NCBI GenBank assembly: GCA_037102815.1
Contig: BTPP01000001.1
Span: 645,001 to 709,000, forward strand
DNA length: 64,000 nt
Source: Neurospora intermedia
Taxonomy: Eukaryota; Ascomycota; Sordariomycetes; Sordariales; Sordariaceae
Direction: 5' to 3'
Of this stretch, positions 1-10,188 are shown one piece after another. Position numbers and translations under genes: made by a program. Position 1 is the stretch's first letter; every line of letters begins with the position of its first letter. The notes under the pieces are model-generated. The model worked only from the letters and a program-made list of their open reading frames with translations. It searched no databases and had not been told where the DNA came from.

Positions 1-763
1 GGATGGTTTGGCACCTATTTGTAGGGGTGTCTTTGTGCGCAGGTTGTGAGACATGCAAGCGTCTTGTTGCGCCTTATAAGACCAGGCTCTTGGACAGTCT
101 TTCTTCTTTCGTCTCTTGCAATGTGTGAAAGTGAATTAGCAAACAAATCCAATGCCAAAGCAAGGCGACATAAACCTTGGTCGTTTTAGTGGAGGACACA
201 CATTGACATTCACATTCACAAGAGCGTCAAGTCACCAGGTGGAACATTCAAGCGCAACCCAGAACCAGATCAATTGTAATCACCCAGGGTATCAACCTTG
301 AACTCCGGAAAAAAACCGTTCATCCCAAACCCAAATCCTCCTTCCCAATGGGAACTTCGAACCAAAGATCACTAGAGGTAGGTAGCGAACCCCAGAACAT
401 CATCAGCGCCTCCCAACGCGTCATGATATCAAGTCTGGCATGATCCAGCCTGTAGACCTTTGTGAGAAGCTCCCAAAACCACGCAAAAGCCGGGTCCCTT
501 TTAAATCTAGAAGCGACCGACATCTTATCCCCTCCAGGCAATACCGTAGAGGTACATGACCCAAAGTTACCTCTACCATCTCCAACAACACTCCATTGTC
601 ACCACCATCTCAAGACTCTCCACCTCTCTTGGGCACGAGCTTGCCCCTGCGTTATTAGAGCACACCCAAAGACCAGTTCATCTGACGCCATCAAAGTTCC
701 GGATCCTATGCCTCACCTCCCCTACCCCATCCACCTCAAGGACGAAGTTGGCCAACACGTTTA

Positions 764-1037
764 CCCCAGGTCTTTGGGAACACTTTTTCAACCCATACTT
801 CGCTTCACCCGGGAAAATTTCTGGGAGCGGAAATCAATGACTTTGCCCGTTGAACTTCCTCGCCCTGGGTCCAGTCTTTGGGGAGTGCTAAAGTTGCCTC
901 TTCACGTTGCTCTAGGTCTTAAGGAGTCGTTTTTTCAGCCCGTTATACGCCGAGTCCCAGGTCTTTGGGGGCGATGGTTGCCTGTTTGCAGCACTTGAAT
1001 CCAAGGTCTTGAGGAGCGCTGTGGTTGCCCTTGTACA
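764..1037. repeat. degenerate ~44-bp minisatellite
   Basis: About six diverged units are seen, each beginning with a version of CCAGGTCTTTGGGGAG (near 766, 868, 913, 957 and 1001, plus a weaker one near 820). Starts in the best-preserved part are 44-45 bp apart. The period is not a multiple of three, so this is a non-coding tandem repeat rather than a protein repeat. The flank 1-763 holds no gene I can support. Confidence 0.6.
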
Positions 1038-1061
1038 GTGACAGTCAATAAATACTGTCAC
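1038..1061. other. perfect 8-bp inverted repeat with AT-rich loop
   Basis: GTGACAGT (1038-1045) and ACTGTCAC (1054-1061) flank the loop CAATAAAT, which contains AATAAA on the plus strand. It sits directly after the minisatellite and downstream of the 3' end of the minus-strand gene at 1175. It may be a terminator or polyadenylation-related element, or only the last decayed repeat unit. Confidence 0.4.
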
Positions 1062-1174
1062 CCCTTACCCCATTAGATGTGTGGGGGAGGGTGACCGTAT
1101 TTTTTGACTATGAGTTTATCGCTGGTCCCGGGACGATGGGGGCGATTCTTGTAGACCCAGCTGACGCTGGAGTC

Positions 1175-2134
1175 CTACAAGTCTCTGCGGAGCAGCGGCA
1201 TCTCGTCTTCGCTTTCACTGTCCTCATCAGAAGACGAGGCAACGGAGGAACCGCGTGACGGAGGGCGGAAGGCATGTTCGACAGACGCGGCACTTGCGAT
1301 TGCAGCGTCATCGTCAGGACCCAACGCGGACGACGAAGAAGAGGGGTCAGCGACGACGGCAGCCGGAGCAGGAGCCGGAGGAAGAGGACGCGTCTGGGCT
1401 GGGGCTGAGCCACCAGCAGTGCCAGACAATGACATCTGTACCAGAGCATCCTGGGCCTTCTTCAAATCACCCTGGCTGACCGAGGTCAGAGACCTCTGTC
1501 TCCTCTTGCTGCTCTTGGGCGGGATGGGCGGCGGCGGACCATCAGTAGCGGCAGCGGCCTGGCGATCTCTCTCCTCGAGCTCTAGCAGAGCCTCGCGAGC
1601 CTCCTGTCTCTTGGCGCGCTCAAAGTTCTCCGGGCCGAGGACGCACTGGCGGCGGACAACGGCGACAAAAGCCAGCATGATCTGCTCGATGCGCTCGTAG
1701 AAGGTCATGCCAAAGGCGCGGACGACGGCGGCGTTGAGCCGGTTGCCAAGCTGAGCGTACACGGGCTCCAGTTTGCACTGGAACTCGTCCCACCGCTTCT
1801 TCTCCAGATCGCGGGCCCGGCGCCAGTCTGCCTTCTCGCGGTCCGACAGGTGTTTCTGCCTCTGGGAGAAGTGGTCGAACACCTGGTTCTTCCACTCGTT
1901 CCGCCACAGCTCCTCAAGTTGCCGAATCCGCCGCGAGTGGTGCATAGGGCAGCACATGGCCAGGTGCTGGGGGATGACCATGACTTCTTCGCACATATCG
2001 CCGGTCTGTTTGGCGCGCTGGCACGGTGCCCATTGGGGGAGAATGGGGTCATCATCGGTGAGCTTGTTGATCTTGCCCTTGCAACCACCGTGCTGGTGGT
2101 GGCAGTGCCAGTGCTGGTCGATGCGGATGCACAT
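1175..2134 (-). CDS. Cys/His-rich N-terminus hypothetical protein, 319 aa
   Basis: A single uninterrupted exon. I chose the ATG at 2134 because the protein-like part begins there; the frame stays open upstream to 2674, but that part is Ser/Pro/Arg-rich and looks like leader. The first ~75 residues are rich in Cys and His (for example HWHCHHQHGGC and MCCPMHH), suggesting a metal-binding module. A charged, probably helical region follows (about 80-200), then a PPPPIPPK proline stretch and a Ser-rich acidic tail ending near SEDEMPLLRRDL. I do not recognise the family; similar small Cys/His-led hypothetical proteins are common in Sordariomycetes. An intron in the 5' leader (donor-like GTAAGA near 2510) is possible. 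Function unknown. Confidence 0.65.
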   Translation of the reverse strand: MCIRIDQHWHCHHQHGGCKGKINKLTDDDPILPQWAPCQRAKQTGDMCEEVMVIPQHLAMCCPMHHSRRIRQLEELWRNEWKNQVFDHFSQRQKHLSDREKADWRRARDLEKKRWDEFQCKLEPVYAQLGNRLNAAVVRAFGMTFYERIEQIMLAFVAVVRRQCVLGPENFERAKRQEAREALLELEERDRQAAAATDGPPPPIPPKSSKRRQRSLTSVSQGDLKKAQDALVQMSLSGTAGGSAPAQTRPLPPAPAPAAVVADPSSSSSALGPDDDAAIASAASVEHAFRPPSRGSSVASSSDEDSESEDEMPLLRRDL

Positions 2135-3128
2135 CTTGGTTGCCGACGGGGAGGTAGAGGAGATTGGGCTTGGGAGTGGGAGGGGCTGACTTGCTGGTGA
2201 GAAGTCTGGGGAGCAGCAGTGGTGGAGAGACGGGACAGTCCTTGTCTCCGTCGGAGAGGAGGAGGCGGGCGAAACAAAACTCGGGCTAGATATCGAGCTT
2301 GTTTGTGGCGTGAGGAGAGACTGACGGAGAGTCAGGAGTAGCAGTCGAGGACGAGATCGAGAAGGACTTCGGGTGCTAGGGAAGGTTGACGCCCTTGCTG
2401 AAGGTAAGGTCGTCAAGGAAGTTCCCCCTTGGAGTGAGAGGGAAAAGCGAGGTGACTTTGAGGCGTTAGTGATCTGACAAGAGAGAGGCAAAGAAGCTGG
2501 TAATCTTACCTTTGCGGTTTGGCGTCTTCCGCCGAGAGACGAGCTCAGAGAGGTAAGCCCGGGGAAGTTCTTTCTTGATCGAGGGAGGCGGCCAGAGAAC
2601 CCGAAAAGGGGACAAAGTCGTAGCGAGCTGGGCAGGCAGAGACTTGTAGCTTGGGAGGATTCTTCAAATGGCATGAAGTAAAAGAGAGCGCACTGGTACT
2701 GCAGATGATTGATTTGACTTTGACTCCTTCACTCAAAGCTTGCTGGTGGGATAATACCTGGAGAAGAAAAGAGGAAGAAGAGGGAAGGAAATCGTGGGTC
2801 CGGGCAAGGCTTTATGGAGGGGCAAGTTGGGGATGATCCACGATTCTATTGTGAGAGCGCTGGAACGAGCCTGCAGTACTTTCAAGTCATCCCGTCTTTT
2901 GACGGCTGGTTGCCTTGGGATTTGTACAAAATGGACGTCATCAGGACAACAGAGAGGAAAAATCGAGCCACTAGCCCTTGGCATATCTGGGTCTCGAACT
3001 TGGAGAAGAGACGAAAGACGCGACGCGATAACGAAGAATGGAGAAGCTACGGTCTAGTGTCCCTGCAGGACAAACGCCGTCTTGGAGTTGGAAGGAGCGG
3101 CTACGAGATGGCGGGGTGGTCTGAAGAA

Positions 3129-4431
3129 TTACGTCTCGGTCCCGGACCGCGGGGCTTCGGGGCTCGCAGGCAGATTCTCATGGTCATTGCCCCTGAGTTC
3201 CTGAACGGTTTCGTCAACTTCTAGTTCGGATACGGAGACAGCTTTCTGGCGAGGAACCCGAACTGAAGAGCCCAAGTCCATAATGCTGCGCCTTGCTCGA
3301 GTCCCAAACTCGGGCTTACCTCTACGTTCAAACATTGTTCGAGCAATCATCTGGAATAAAGCACACCGTCTTTGGCACATATTGCTTAGAGGACTTTGTA
3401 TCTGAACGAGCCATAGAGTGTGAATTCCGCGTGTTTCTATGCCTCGCAACTCATCTTGACTTGCGCCGACTTCGTGCTGGCCACTTCCACCATTCTTCCT
3501 CGAAGCAAGACACTGTGGCTTTGCGCCCCGACTTTCGTCTCAACTCCGAGATTTCCAGGTCATCCAGAATCTTACAAGGTGTACAAATCCAAGCCCTCTT
3601 CGTTGAGGCTGGAGAAAGCAAGCATCCGATCACAGTCTTCAAGCTCGGGCCACATCGCTGCCTCCGCGTAGAGGTACTGGGCGAGACGGACACTCGACGA
3701 TTTGCCCCACCTACCTTTCAATTGTGAGAATGACAATGTATCACATCATTTTGAATAGCTTGGAATAAGACGTCGAACTTTCATCTCTATTGCAATAATT
3801 GTCCGAGCTTTTCTTTTTGGAATTCCTGTTGGGACGCATCAGGGGCAGGGGAGAGGGATGTGGTCATCGGCAAGAGGGCAAAGGAGCCCGGGCAGGAGAG
3901 GCGAGATGTGTATTTACAATCCACGGCAGGCTGGAATCTTGGTTTGAACTGACGTTTTTCTGTCCTTCTTCGAGGCAGCCTCCAGCCAGTGTTGAGTTGT
4001 GCGGCTGGGTGCCTGGCGCTTGATGCTGGGCGAGGCACGAGCAAGACTTTGAGCGCAGGAACACTTCGATTCCTCCGCTGACACGAGATATCACGTACAG
4101 TGGTAGTGATTTGTTCTATGTCTCCAGAATTGACTAGAGGTACCTCTAGAGGTGGCTCTAGAGTACTACACACCCTATAGAAGTATCAAGTGACCACAAC
4201 CGCACGGCTGCGTCTTCTCAACACAAATTCCGAGTTTTCTCTCTTTCGTAGAGCCCAGAAGTAGTCCTCCATATCCCAAGCCGACCTTTCCGGACTGTGT
4301 GCCTCCCCCCACATCCTGTACATTCTCACTTTACGTTCAAACACTTTTACAAACCATGATGGAAGCCCTTCCCTCCAACATAAACGGAAAAAAAGACTGC
4401 CCCTGTCCTTTTCGTCTTCAGATGACTTCAA
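3129..4431 (-). other. probable orphan multi-exon gene(s), minus strand, unresolved
   Basis: Several minus-strand segments read like protein in different frames and are separated by plausible splice signals. At 4186-4431 there is a charged segment with MYRMWGE and no upstream ATG. At 3787-4173 a 128-codon open frame ends in QKEKLGQLLQ. Around 3600-3729 lies a segment containing AQYLYAEAAMWPELEDC followed by a GTAAGA donor. At 3129-3340 a segment contains VSVSELEVDETVQEL and ends at a stop. I could not join them with consistent phases, so this may be one gene, two genes or a decayed gene. No family is recognised. Confidence 0.25.
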
Positions 4432-4883
4432 GTTGTTGTCCTAACTTCTATGTCGGTCTCATAAATTGTCCGAAGTCTTGGAGTTTTGTTCCTCTGTCTC
4501 ATCTCTATCTGCTGCTGAAACTAAGAGCAAACAATCCTCCCGTTTTCTGGGTTACAACCGCTTGTGTTCCTCCTAGTGAGACCGCCGGGTTTGCTCAAGT
4601 GACCTCGGCTTTGCCATGAGATGGAAAAGGGATGAATACCTCTACATGAGAGAGAGAAAGGGAAAGAGAAAGAGAGAAAGAATGAAAGGAATAAGAGAGC
4701 GAACGAAGACGAAAAACCCAAACAACCTGAATCATACAAGACAGTCCTGTGTCCGCCTCTCATATTTCTCCACCACCACGCCACCTATCCTCCTCCACCA
4801 AGTGTTGAATTTAAATTCCGAAAGCGGATAGTTTCAGACAAAAGGGACCCAAACAACAACCTGCGGGAGCCAGTGCTTGCCCG

Positions 4884-6187
4884 CTAAAAGCATTCTGGGA
4901 GCCGCTCGCCAAGTGTTAAGATTGATCTCGTTAACTGGATCGGTGTATTGCTCGTTGATCTTCTGGGCGGAGCATCAAGTTGCTGAAGGTCTTTCTTGAG
5001 GACTCCCGTCTCGGGGGTAATCTTTTCGGGAGGTCGAGGACAGGGTGAGATTCCCATCGCTAGAGGTAGATCCAATGTCGAGAGAGCCTGCGTTGCATCG
5101 AAATCGTCAGTGAGTGCATGGACATCGTAACCGGCGGAGTCAGTTTTTGCAGTAAATAGAGGTACCTTGTTCGAACTCAGAGACGGGCCACCCTCAAGGT
5201 GGTTGGTGGGCTGCATGTGCATTTTACTCTCCATATCCTGCCTTGGGTCCAGAGGCATTCTCTTAACAGGGCAGTCAGCTGAAGTTATGTCGGGGGCAAA
5301 GGGCTGACACGGGGCGGGGCCGGCTGAGCGTACCTCGAGACGCCAAATGGTCTCGGCCAATGGAGTGCTCGAGGGCAGTAGCGGTGCCATTGGCGCAGGC
5401 GTGTTGTTCTTCCGGCGCTGCTCAGATGGTGTATTTGGTCAGAAATGCACAGCCATCAGGAAGAGCGATGTTTTGATGGCATGGAAGTTGACAAAGTTTG
5501 TGATCGCGGAAGGACAAAGGATGTTGGAAGTGTGAAAGAAACATTGATCCAGGAATGCCACAGGCGCAGAGGCAGTAGCGGAAAACAGCCAGGATCTCTT
5601 ACCTCGAGGTTGAGTCTGCCCGATGGGTTGCCGACGGGACACTTGCGAAGCCCGAGAGAATGTCGGCAACCCATCAGACGAAGATGACAGGAGGTTCCTC
5701 TTGTGGTGATGAAGTTCTGAAGGCTTGGAAATAAAGAGGGTAGATGATGAAGGAAAACGGGACGAGCAACGGGGCCGGAAGAAGGGGGCCTTATGTCTGC
5801 CAGCATGGTCTCTCAGAGCCGAGAGCCCAGGAGCACGGATCTGGAGGAAAGAACTCGATCAACCAAATCGTTAGCGCACAGAGGTACCTTGGCCAAGTAT
5901 CCCTCCTTCCCATCCAGTCTCTCAAGAAAGATCATCAAAAACAGCCTAGAGATGTGCCTTGCTCTACCAGCAGGGATGGCATGGAGAGGTGGGGTGTATC
6001 CAGTAGATCTTCGGTCCCGGAGCGAGTCTTGCAGAACCTGGGGCAGGCACGCAGGAGGAACAGAGATCGAACTTGATGGTCAGCCGTCCGTTTCTAAAAG
6101 GAAAGCAGTCATAGTCACGGTACCTACCTGCTGGCACCTGGTAGGTACAAGGCTGGAAAAGCCTGCCCCGCCGTGATTGAAACCCAT
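4884..6187 (-). CDS. orphan five-exon gene, 308 aa
   Basis: The reconstructed minus-strand exons are 6187-6128, 6037-5888, 5840-5603, 5417-5334 and 5278-4884, totalling 927 nt with compatible phases at every junction. The introns are 90, 47, 185, 84-flanking and 55 nt class; most have a recognisable branch (GCTAAC, CTGAC) and a pyrimidine-AG acceptor such as TTTCCTCCAG. The protein starts MGFNHGGAGF and ends LGERLPECF. It has no signal peptide or membrane segment and is Ser/Arg-rich in the middle. A further 78-nt in-frame intron inside the last exon (from GTACCTCTATT) is possible. The second intron's donor is the genome motif GAGGTACCT read on the minus strand. No family is recognised; the joint agreement of five exons is the evidence that it is real. 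Confidence 0.5.
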
Positions 6188-6564
6188 AATCTGCTCTTTT
6201 TCCCTCCTCGCCTTTTCTTCAATTTCTCTTCCAGTTCTCTTTCATCCGACATCAAAGTGAACTTAGGTCCTCTTGACGGACTTCCATCCTAACTCAATCT
6301 TTTACAATTCTCTGTCGCTTATCCCGCGAAACCAAGGCCAAGTCCGACCTGCTTTTGGGCCTCGCAGTGCTCATCTGGTGACTCGGTGATCGTCTCTCTG
6401 ATCCTCAAACACAAACACGCACCTCCAAACAACACCCCGTCGGCCTTTGAGCAAGTGACGCCGATTCCGATGACGACGAAGACAGCGGTGACGGCTTCAC
6501 CTTCCGCATGAAGATGTCTTCCACCGAGCCGTGGTTCACCCAAGCCTAGAATCTCCGATGTCTC

Positions 6565-6598
6565 TTTTTTTTTTTTTTTTTGTTTTTTTTTTTTTTTT
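6565..6598. repeat. poly(T) tract
   Basis: A run of T broken by a single G. The preceding stretch 6200-6560 holds no gene I can support. Confidence 0.8.
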
Positions 6599-6734
6599 CG
6601 GGAGCCCGTAAGTACATCCCCCCCGTAAGCCCAAACTGCCCGTTATCGTGCCTGACCAAGCCTGCAGGAGGTAGCGCCAGCGCCGCCGACTTGACTTTTT
6701 TGAGTTCCTTGTTCGTTCTTCCTTGGCCGTCCAG

Positions 6735-7243
6735 GACTCCGGGACGGGTGAACTTTTCTTGGGACCCGATCAGTTTATTGATGCCGTGGCTCCTGAATCG
6801 CTTCTTCGTAGGTAAGTACAGGTAGCTGCTTGCTTTCTTTCCTATTCCGTTGGTCCTCATATTCGGTTCTCTTCAGTCTGTCATCACGTTGCTACTTGCT
6901 AATGCCACTGTTTGTCTTGCTCTAGGCCGCTATAGACCGACCCGGTCAACAAGAGAGGAGGACTTGCGTGACGGTGCCCGACATCCTTCAATCCAACGTG
7001 CTCCTCGACATCCGCCACAAGTTCCCCAATCCGGGGATTGATCATCTTTCATACCACAAGAAGTGCCTTGAGGTAGAGGTACCTTATGACACGGGATTTC
7101 CCACTGGGAAACCGCTGGGGACCCGATGGGATGCCACTGCCTTGTGCCCACAGGCATGGGCTACTACACATAAGGCCGGTCAACGGGGTCTCAAGCTCCC
7201 TCGAGACTCAGATAGAATCATCATCATCATCAGAATCCATTGA
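6735..7243 (+). pseudogene. aspartate/glutamate-carrier-like exon joined to an orphan exon
   Basis: The exon 6735-6811 lies between a good acceptor (TGGCCGTCCAG) and donor (GTAAGT). It encodes DSGTGELFLGPDQFIDAVAP, which closely resembles the first EF-hand region of the fungal mitochondrial aspartate/glutamate carrier AGC1, where a (D/E)TG-FL-P-QF-DAIAP pattern is typical. After an intron ending TTGCTCTAG (6925), a second open stretch runs to 7243. It includes VPDILQSNVLLDIRHKFPNP and is not carrier-like. The phases do not join cleanly, so I treat this as a captured gene fragment or a decayed chimera rather than a working gene. Confidence 0.35.
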
Positions 7244-7448
7244 TTGAGAGCTACGCTGGTTTCCACGCATCACCTTATCTACCTCTACCTCTAGACGTAA
7301 ATCAAGCAAGACATCTTACTACCACGTTTGGTTCGTCGCCTCTTACCCGTGATCACCTCCTCCATTGTAGAGTACACCACATCACACAACCCCATAAACT
7401 CATCAAACAGGGGCAGTCAACAACCAATACATACAGCCCTAACAGCTA

Positions 7449-8609
7449 CTACAGATTCCTCGATCCGAAGGTGAATTTTCTGACTATGCTCCCGACTGTC
7501 TCGTTGGCGGCATCCATGTGCGATTCTGTGGCCCTGGAATTGAAGTCTTCCAATGTCTTCTTTAAAGTGAACAAGTTTCTAACAGGCCACGTTTTGGCGC
7601 TCTGTACAGGACGCTCGTTTGTACCTCTAGGCTCTTTGGACCTTTTGCTTGAAGCAAAGGTGTCATAGAAATATGACTTTGTTCTTGCCGGCCACGAATG
7701 TGTTGCCGATATCTCTTTGGAAGAAGGCTGCAGGTCTTCTCTGGCGAGAACATAAAGCTTCTCAAAGGCGAGCAGCGCTTCAGCTCGCTTCCTTGCTGCC
7801 TCCTCCTCCGCTTGCCTTGCTGCCCGGGCTTGTTTTTCAAACTGCCGATTAAAATCCTTGGGATCCAGTTCGTAGAGGTAGTCTGGATCTCCCTTTTTCC
7901 TTGCGGGAAACAAGCTTGGGTTCCTCCAGGCAACATTGCCCATCGTTCCGGCGGGCTTTCCTTCTTCTGGGTGTGCGTCAAGATGTGCGATATCATCGGA
8001 GTTAGTGACCTTCGCAAGCTCAAATGTTGCTTCCAACGTCCATTGTCTGTCTCCGCCCATTCCAGGCCCTCCAATGGAGATGAGCGCATCGGCCCGCTCT
8101 GAAAACCCGCCTTGAAAGGCACTCTCGAACAAGCCACCGTGTACATTGGATGTGGCTAAAACAGGGCCGTGGCTGGGAGCAGTTGTTACGGGGTTCGTGG
8201 CCTGAGAATTTCGAGCTGGAAAATGGGCTGAAGTAAAGGGATGTGGGCGGCTTTTGGGTATCGGTTTCGTGATGAACCGGCGATCGAAGATTTTGTGCTT
8301 TCTGTTCTCATCTTTGCCAGTAGACCTATCTCCCCTCAACCTCGCAAGGCACTCATCATCCGCAGCATCTCGAGTGTCTTTTCCAGAGTTGGAGTCGTAT
8401 ATCTTGTCGTCTTCGTTGTCTTTGTTGTTCTTGTCGCCCTCGCCATCGTCATCGGTAGACCCAGGATCCAAAATCTGGCTGTCGGTCAAGGGGTTGGGTA
8501 CCGCTAGTGAGGCATTCGAGCGATGGGGTCTGCAGGAGTTGCTGGAGGTAGGTGGAGCAGTGGGCTTGACTGGCATTGTTGTCTTTATAGCCTTATTCTG
8601 GGTGGACAT
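7449..8609 (-). CDS. lineage-specific protein, paralogue of the 26-kb protein's C-terminus
   Basis: An intronless minus-strand frame of 386 aa from the ATG at 8609; upstream in-frame codons lack an ATG. It carries an acidic N-terminal part, the segment RDAADDECLARLRGD (about residue 90), FPARKK, then DPKDFNRQFEKQA leading into an Ala/Glu/Arg-rich helix, HSWPARTKS and AKTWPVRN near the end. The same blocks in the same order occur in the last ~250 residues of the protein at 23450-26596 (RDAADDAYLACLRGD, DPRDLNREFEEEA, HSWPTSGRKS, AKTWPSR). The two are therefore paralogues on opposite strands about 18 kb apart. There is no signal peptide or membrane segment. Function unknown. Confidence 0.6.
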   Translation of the reverse strand: MSTQNKAIKTTMPVKPTAPPTSSNSCRPHRSNASLAVPNPLTDSQILDPGSTDDDGEGDKNNKDNEDDKIYDSNSGKDTRDAADDECLARLRGDRSTGKDENRKHKIFDRRFITKPIPKSRPHPFTSAHFPARNSQATNPVTTAPSHGPVLATSNVHGGLFESAFQGGFSERADALISIGGPGMGGDRQWTLEATFELAKVTNSDDIAHLDAHPEEGKPAGTMGNVAWRNPSLFPARKKGDPDYLYELDPKDFNRQFEKQARAARQAEEEAARKRAEALLAFEKLYVLAREDLQPSSKEISATHSWPARTKSYFYDTFASSKRSKEPRGTNERPVQSAKTWPVRNLFTLKKTLEDFNSRATESHMDAANETVGSIVRKFTFGSRNL

Positions 8610-9101
8610 CTCAGAAGACTCCCTCTTTGGATAACTGAAGCTTCGATTCGAGAACGGTGGAGGCACCACTGATAAGCTCCTTGCTAGAGTTCCTACCTAA
8701 CAAGGCCAGGCGATGATGACTTCTCGCTGCGTTCGTTCGCCACAATGAGAGGGTCGAAGTTGACTGGGCCAAGGGATATAGGTGGTAGAGGTACACTCGA
8801 TGAACAACCGAACTGATAGCAATCTAGGTACCTTACCTACAAAGAAGACAATGAGGCCTTAGACAAGTGATGTGCTTGGTGGGCATCACCGTATTTATAT
8901 ATCGAGGTAGACACTCCATTCACCACGTGTCATGAAGAGGAACTCCGTCATTCATCATCAACAACCCTGCTTGGAGCACAGCGGGCATTATCAGGCAGAT
9001 ATTGAAGCTCCAGCACCAATATTTAACGGATTCTGCGGTACAGTGGTGCAGAAAAATGCAATGCATTACCTCTATGCACGTACAATTAATTAGGGGTACC
9101 A

Positions 9102-9640
9102 ATGCAGACTGGATGTGGTCGACTGTGGTCGAGTGGAATGGAGATTACACCGGGATCCGCGCAGCCGGCACTGACACTGAAGAATGGGACCCGGTGGAGA
9201 TTCCAGCAAACGTTGCGAACAAAAAGAAGTCAACCGTTACCTACTCTCCCACCGAGGGTCAGGCCCGTTTATGTGGTGAGACAGGATGGGAGCGTGATAG
9301 TCCGCCAAGATCTGTTGGGGACCATGGAGTTTGTTGCAACGATTGATGAGTGTTACAACTGCCCGGACCGGGTACAATCAATTGGATGGCCAAGGCAATG
9401 TGGTATACCAAGGACCCATTCGTGCAGAGCCAGTCAAGGCAGTCAAGACGGCGACTGGGCAATTGATCTACAAGATGGACGCACACAAAGTCTTATTCAC
9501 CCATGAGTTCAAGACCCTTTTGATGAGCATAAAGTGCACATATTCTGGCATACCTCTCTACCGTAGAGGTACCTTCATGCGGTTTTGTGTTGATAGAGGT
9601 AGAGGTATGTCTGATTCTTTTGGACTGGGACGTTAACAAG
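9102..9640 (+). pseudogene. frameshifted orphan coding relic
   Basis: Protein-like sequence passes through three frames without convincing introns. One frame holds EWNGDYTGIRAAGTDTEEWD (to about 9270), the next VYVVRQDGSVIVRQD (to about 9350), and the third LDGQGNVVYQGPIRAEP up to about 9530. The simplest reading is a gene with two frameshifts; a donor-like GTGAGA at about 9275 leaves room for an intron. No family is recognised. From 8670 to 9100 I see only AGAGGTA-type motifs and no gene. Confidence 0.35.
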
Positions 9641-10188
9641 AACGCCTCGTGTCTTCGCGGATCTTTTATTCGAGCATTGCCTGCAGCAGATGATCGTTCC
9701 AATGCAAAAGATGGCTGGCAGCAAAGTCAAGACGACTGCCAGCCACTCTTTTCTGTCTCCGGTCACTTGTTTTAGTTGCTACACCTGGCTTTGTTCCAGT
9801 CTGTAACTCAGTCACCTTCGTTTCCGTTGTCCAATGGTTTCCATGTCTCTATGGTTCTTGCCTTTCCATTCGCCTTGGAGGTTGGTTCTCAACGGGACCG
9901 AGAAAAGAAATCTGAAGGTGGTGGGGCCTCGAACGGGTGCCTGCGGGGAGGGTTTCTCTGTGACATGACGCGATGATGGGAGCAATCTGATCGGCCAGGC
10001 TCATCGATTGCGATTGGGCAGGCACTCGCCCGTCTTGAGCCTTCCTTCTCCTGATAGAAGAGGTGGAGGTGATACAAGGGTGATAGCTTTTCAGGTTGTT
10101 TTTGGAGGTTATGAGCAACTTCACGAGGAAGCCTGGAAGTGCGTTTCTCTTTCCAGTCGAGAAAAACAGCTCGAGACTTCGGGGCAAA

